From assembly GCA_027311125.1 (NCBI GenBank), contig DAICZO010000207.1, positions 1 to 7,695 of the forward strand: DNA of 7,695 nt, in the 5' to 3' direction. The translations under genes and the position numbers were made by a program. The notes under the pieces were generated by a model, which was given only the letters and a program-made list of their open reading frames with translations, did no database searches and had not been told where the DNA came from. The first letter of the stretch is position 1, and each line of letters opens with the position of its first letter. This DNA comes from Acidobacteriaceae bacterium. Its GTDB lineage: Bacteria; Acidobacteriota; Terriglobia; Terriglobales; Acidobacteriaceae. This document shows, piece after piece, positions 6,264 through 7,695 of this stretch.

Positions 6264-6661
6264 TCGCACCCACGCGCAGCCGTGTCGGCCTCATCGCAAC
6301 TGCGGCTGGGCCGTTAGCCCTTGTCGGCGCAGCCATCGCCTTGCTGCACAGATTCCCGCCCGACCACTACCACTTCTATCCCCGCTGCCCGGTCTTCACC
6401 TATCTCCACCTGCAATGCCCCGGCTGCGGCACCACGCGAGCCCTCGCCGCACTGCTGCAAGGCCATCTGCACCAGGCGCTACAGCAGAATGCACTCACCA
6501 CCCTGCTGCTGCCCTTCGCTCTGGTCTATGGTGCACTGGTCTACTACCGCTCACTGCGCGCCAGTGCTGGCCACCCGATGCGCTGGCCGCAACTACCCAC
6601 CCCGGCGCTCTACGCTCTGCTCGTGATCACGGCGGTCTTTACCCTCGGCCGCAATCTGTAA
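6260..6661 (+). CDS. DUF2752 family small membrane protein
   Basis: A 133-residue integral membrane protein with the hallmark CPGCGTTRA motif at residues 53-61, in the context LQCPGCGTTRALAALLQGHLHQAL. Hydrophobic segments lie at about 8-28, 77-96 and 115-130. The paired cysteines (C53, C56) plus C43 could bind a metal or form a disulfide, but no role has been shown for the family that I know of. Translation starts at GTG 6260, which overlaps the preceding TGA (6261-6263), a classic sign of translational coupling to the GYF_2 gene. I recall DUF2752 genes often lying next to small multi-spanning membrane proteins (TM2, CD225-like, DUF4234-like), so this pair follows a known pattern of unknown purpose. 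A hairpin 28 bases beyond the stop probably marks the transcript end. Confidence 0.88.
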   Translation: MIAPTRSRVGLIATAAGPLALVGAAIALLHRFPPDHYHFYPRCPVFTYLHLQCPGCGTTRALAALLQGHLHQALQQNALTTLLLPFALVYGALVYYRSLRASAGHPMRWPQLPTPALYALLVITAVFTLGRNL

Positions 6662-6689
6662 CCTCCACACGCAGCGTACCCTCCAAACG

Positions 6690-6723
6690 CAGCAAGGCCC
6701 CGGCAATCACCGGGGCCGTGCTG
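6690..6723. terminator. Hairpin between convergent DUF2752 and bactofilin genes, probable bidirectional terminator
   Basis: GGCCCCGG (6696-6703) and CCGGGGCC (6710-6717) pair perfectly around the loop CAATCA. After one A-G mismatch the pairing continues with CAGCA (6690-6694) and TGCTG (6719-6723), for 13 pairs in all. It lies between the stops of two converging genes (6661 and 6746), where a shared terminator is expected. No clear T-run follows on the plus strand; on the minus strand only GCGTTT follows. The stem is certain and the terminator role likely. Confidence 0.65.
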
Positions 6724-6745
6724 TTGCATGCTGTCCAACCTGCTT

Positions 6746-7258
6746 CTATGCTTCGACCTTGACCGCCTCCGGTGCAGGAGCAGCCTTGGCATCATTGCCC
6801 GGCTTGCGGATGTCGATGCCGCCCTTGAAGAATGCGCCATCTTCGATCGAGATACGTGCTGCAATCACATCACCCGTCAGCGAGCCTTCGCTGCGGATGT
6901 CCACGCGGTCGCTCGCCTGGCAGTTGCCGCGAACCTTACCCAGCACCACCACTTCACGCGCCACGATGTTTGCTGCCACCTGGCCATTGCGGCCCACGGT
7001 CACACGATTGCCGGGCAGGTTGATCGCACCCTCTACCTTGCCATCGATGTACAGAGACTCCGAACCGGACAGTTCACCCTTCACGATCAGCGACTTGCCG
7101 ATCGTTGCCTGCTCGCCCGTAGGCACAGCCGAAGACGCCGTCGCAGAGCCAACGCTGGGACGCGCCGGAGTCGCCTCAAACGTCGTTCCGGTCGGTACGC
7201 TGGGACGAACTGGCTCGGGAGCCGAAGGGGTGTTGCCGGGCTGATTTGGTTTCCACAT
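6746..7258 (-). CDS. Bactofilin
   Basis: A 170-residue bactofilin (DUF583/PF04519 family), a bacterial cytoskeletal protein that self-assembles into filaments without nucleotide and often scaffolds envelope or shape functions. Residues 1-48 are a Pro/Ser/Ala-rich, unstructured N-terminal arm starting MWKPNQPG. Residues about 50-150 form the right-handed beta-helix, with repeating short strands and turns: TIGKSLIVKGELSGSESLYI, IDGKVEGAI, VTVGRNGQVAANIVA, VLGKVRGN, DIRSEGSLTGDVIAARI, IEDGAFFKGGIDI. A short charged and Ala-rich tail (KAAPAPEAVKVEA) ends it. I chose ATG 7258 because MWKP is the start I recall for acidobacterial relatives; GTG 7282 would add eight residues but overlaps the only Shine-Dalgarno-like AAAGGA (7270-7275), which lies 12 bases from the ATG, a rather long gap. 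No M23 peptidase partner gene is seen inside the window. Confidence 0.9.
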   Translation of the reverse strand: MWKPNQPGNTPSAPEPVRPSVPTGTTFEATPARPSVGSATASSAVPTGEQATIGKSLIVKGELSGSESLYIDGKVEGAINLPGNRVTVGRNGQVAANIVAREVVVLGKVRGNCQASDRVDIRSEGSLTGDVIAARISIEDGAFFKGGIDIRKPGNDAKAAPAPEAVKVEA

Positions 7259-7295
7259 AATCTGATGTATTCCTTTCGTCACTGCCTGAATGTTG

Positions 7296-7330
7296 GTCGT
7301 TGCGGGCCGCCAATACGCCTGCGCAACAAC
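7296..7330 (-). promoter_or_regulatory. Imperfect inverted repeat in the bactofilin leader
   Basis: GTCGTTGCG (7296-7304) and CGCAACAAC (7322-7330) are reverse complements except for one position, with a GC-rich 17-base centre. In the bactofilin transcript this would form a hairpin 38 bases before ATG 7258. It may affect expression or simply be chance in GC-rich DNA. No convincing -35/-10 pair for the bactofilin gene was found in 7259-7500. Confidence 0.3.
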
Positions 7331-7512
7331 AGCGCGCTCTCATCCCACAATACTACTTCGCAAGCCCATTCGGAGCGGGTTTGCACAACAATATCGAGCT
7401 CTTTCTTGCCCGTTATTCACAGCCTCTGGAACTTCGCACCCATGCTGTGACAATTCTTCGCACCACCCTCCCTTTTTTACCCACTCCCCCACTCCATCCC
7501 TGCAAACCGTGC

Positions 7513-7541
7513 TTGAAATCGGGCCGCCCACCCCGTACTCT
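7513..7541 (+). promoter_or_regulatory. Promoter placed for a leaderless start of the gene at 7548
   Basis: TTGAAA (7513-7518), a five-of-six match to the -35 consensus, lies 17 bases before TACTCT (7536-7541), which keeps the important T-A....T positions of a -10 box. The -10 ends six bases before ATG 7548, so transcription should begin at or within a base or two of the start codon. The six intervening bases (CTCCCC) contain no Shine-Dalgarno, which agrees with a leaderless transcript. Confidence 0.5.
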
Positions 7542-7547
7542 CTCCCC

Positions 7548-7695
7548 ATGCAGACCCTCCGCTCCGCTCCTGTGCTCCTGCTGCTGTACTCCTGCGTCCT
7601 GGTGCTCACCTGCAGCGCCATCCTCACCCCCCACCAGCTCAGCGCCGCCACGCCCAAGGTCCACACCGTCACCCTCGGCCCCGTCCGTCGCGTCC
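7548..7695 (+). CDS. N-terminal part of a secreted protein of unknown function
   Basis: The frame opens at ATG 7548 and runs off the window, giving 49 residues. The start MQTLRSAPVLLLLYSCVLVLTCSAI is a hydrophobic signal sequence (a Sec signal or a membrane anchor), followed by LTPHQLSAATPKVHTVTLGPVRRV. The KVHTV-x-LG-x-VRRV stretch recalls a conserved secreted protein of unknown function in Terriglobia, from memory only. The cysteine at residue 22 (LVLTCSAI) is not in a clear lipobox followed by a polar linker, so lipoprotein status is doubtful. A promoter-like TTGAAA/TACTCT pair sits directly upstream. It is divergent from the bactofilin gene. Family assignment would need the rest of the gene. 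Confidence 0.6.
   Translation, partial: MQTLRSAPVLLLLYSCVLVLTCSAILTPHQLSAATPKVHTVTLGPVRRV

Noticed and set aside
6728..7450. Plus-strand frame opposite the bactofilin gene
   Set aside because: It resembles no family, and the opposite strand encodes an unmistakable bactofilin beta-helix.
7470..7478. T-run (CCTTTTTTACC) as a terminator tail
   Set aside because: No stem-loop lies immediately before it and no gene ends there on the plus strand.
7340..7672. Minus-strand frames across the spacer and the gene at 7548
   Set aside because: No motif or ribosome binding site; they run antisense to a signal-peptide-bearing start with a good promoter.
1..7695. CRISPR arrays, tRNA or rRNA genes, insertion sequences, phage or defence genes
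   Set aside because: No regular repeat-spacer pattern, cloverleaf, rRNA core, transposase motif, terminal repeat pair or nuclease/toxin motif was recognised on either strand.

Overview
The window looks like chromosomal DNA from a GC-rich Gram-negative bacterium, most likely an Acidobacteriota of class Terriglobia (Granulicella/Edaphobacter/Terriglobus type). The assignment rests on remembered family resemblance, not a search: a BBP2-type outer-membrane barrel with KYAYNNLQ-like strands, a bactofilin starting MWKP, a GYF_2 membrane protein next to a DUF2752 protein, and a secreted protein beginning with a KVHTV..LG.VRRV stretch. No mobile element, CRISPR array, rRNA or tRNA was seen.

Layout. 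Positions 3-713 (+) hold the C-terminal part of an outer-membrane beta-barrel porin. Positions 811-2484 (+) encode a Tat-exported GH28 polygalacturonase-family enzyme. It converges on a minus-strand pair: a GH106-like (alpha-L-rhamnosidase-type) secreted hydrolase at 3164-5365, followed 47 bp downstream by a small class I SAM methyltransferase at 2481-3116. The GH28 and methyltransferase genes share the four bases TTAA as reciprocal stop codons, and a perfect 12-bp palindrome lies just beyond, inside the methyltransferase 3' end. Going right, a divergent spacer (5366-5588) leads to two overlapping plus-strand membrane-protein genes: a GYF_2-domain protein with four predicted membrane segments (5589-6263) and a DUF2752 protein (6260-6661). 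A strong hairpin separates these from a minus-strand bactofilin (6746-7258). A divergent spacer then precedes the start of a secreted protein of unknown function (7548 to the window end).

How the genes may work together. The porin, GH28 and GH106-like genes fit a small pectin/rhamnogalacturonan-use locus: the porin for outer-membrane passage, and two exported hydrolases for galacturonic acid- and rhamnose-containing chains. This is inference from families and proximity, and substrates are not shown by the sequence. The right half (GYF_2/DUF2752 pair and bactofilin) looks like envelope or cytoskeletal housekeeping rather than part of the sugar locus.

I did not find a clear new system. The points most worth checking are the palindrome at the convergent gene ends, the recurrent TAnnnT box placed 6-9 nt before start codons (possible leaderless transcripts), the inverted repeat ahead of the GH28 gene, the atypical GH28 active-site motifs, and the translationally coupled GYF_2/DUF2752 pair. 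No gene-free stretch exceeds 300 bases.
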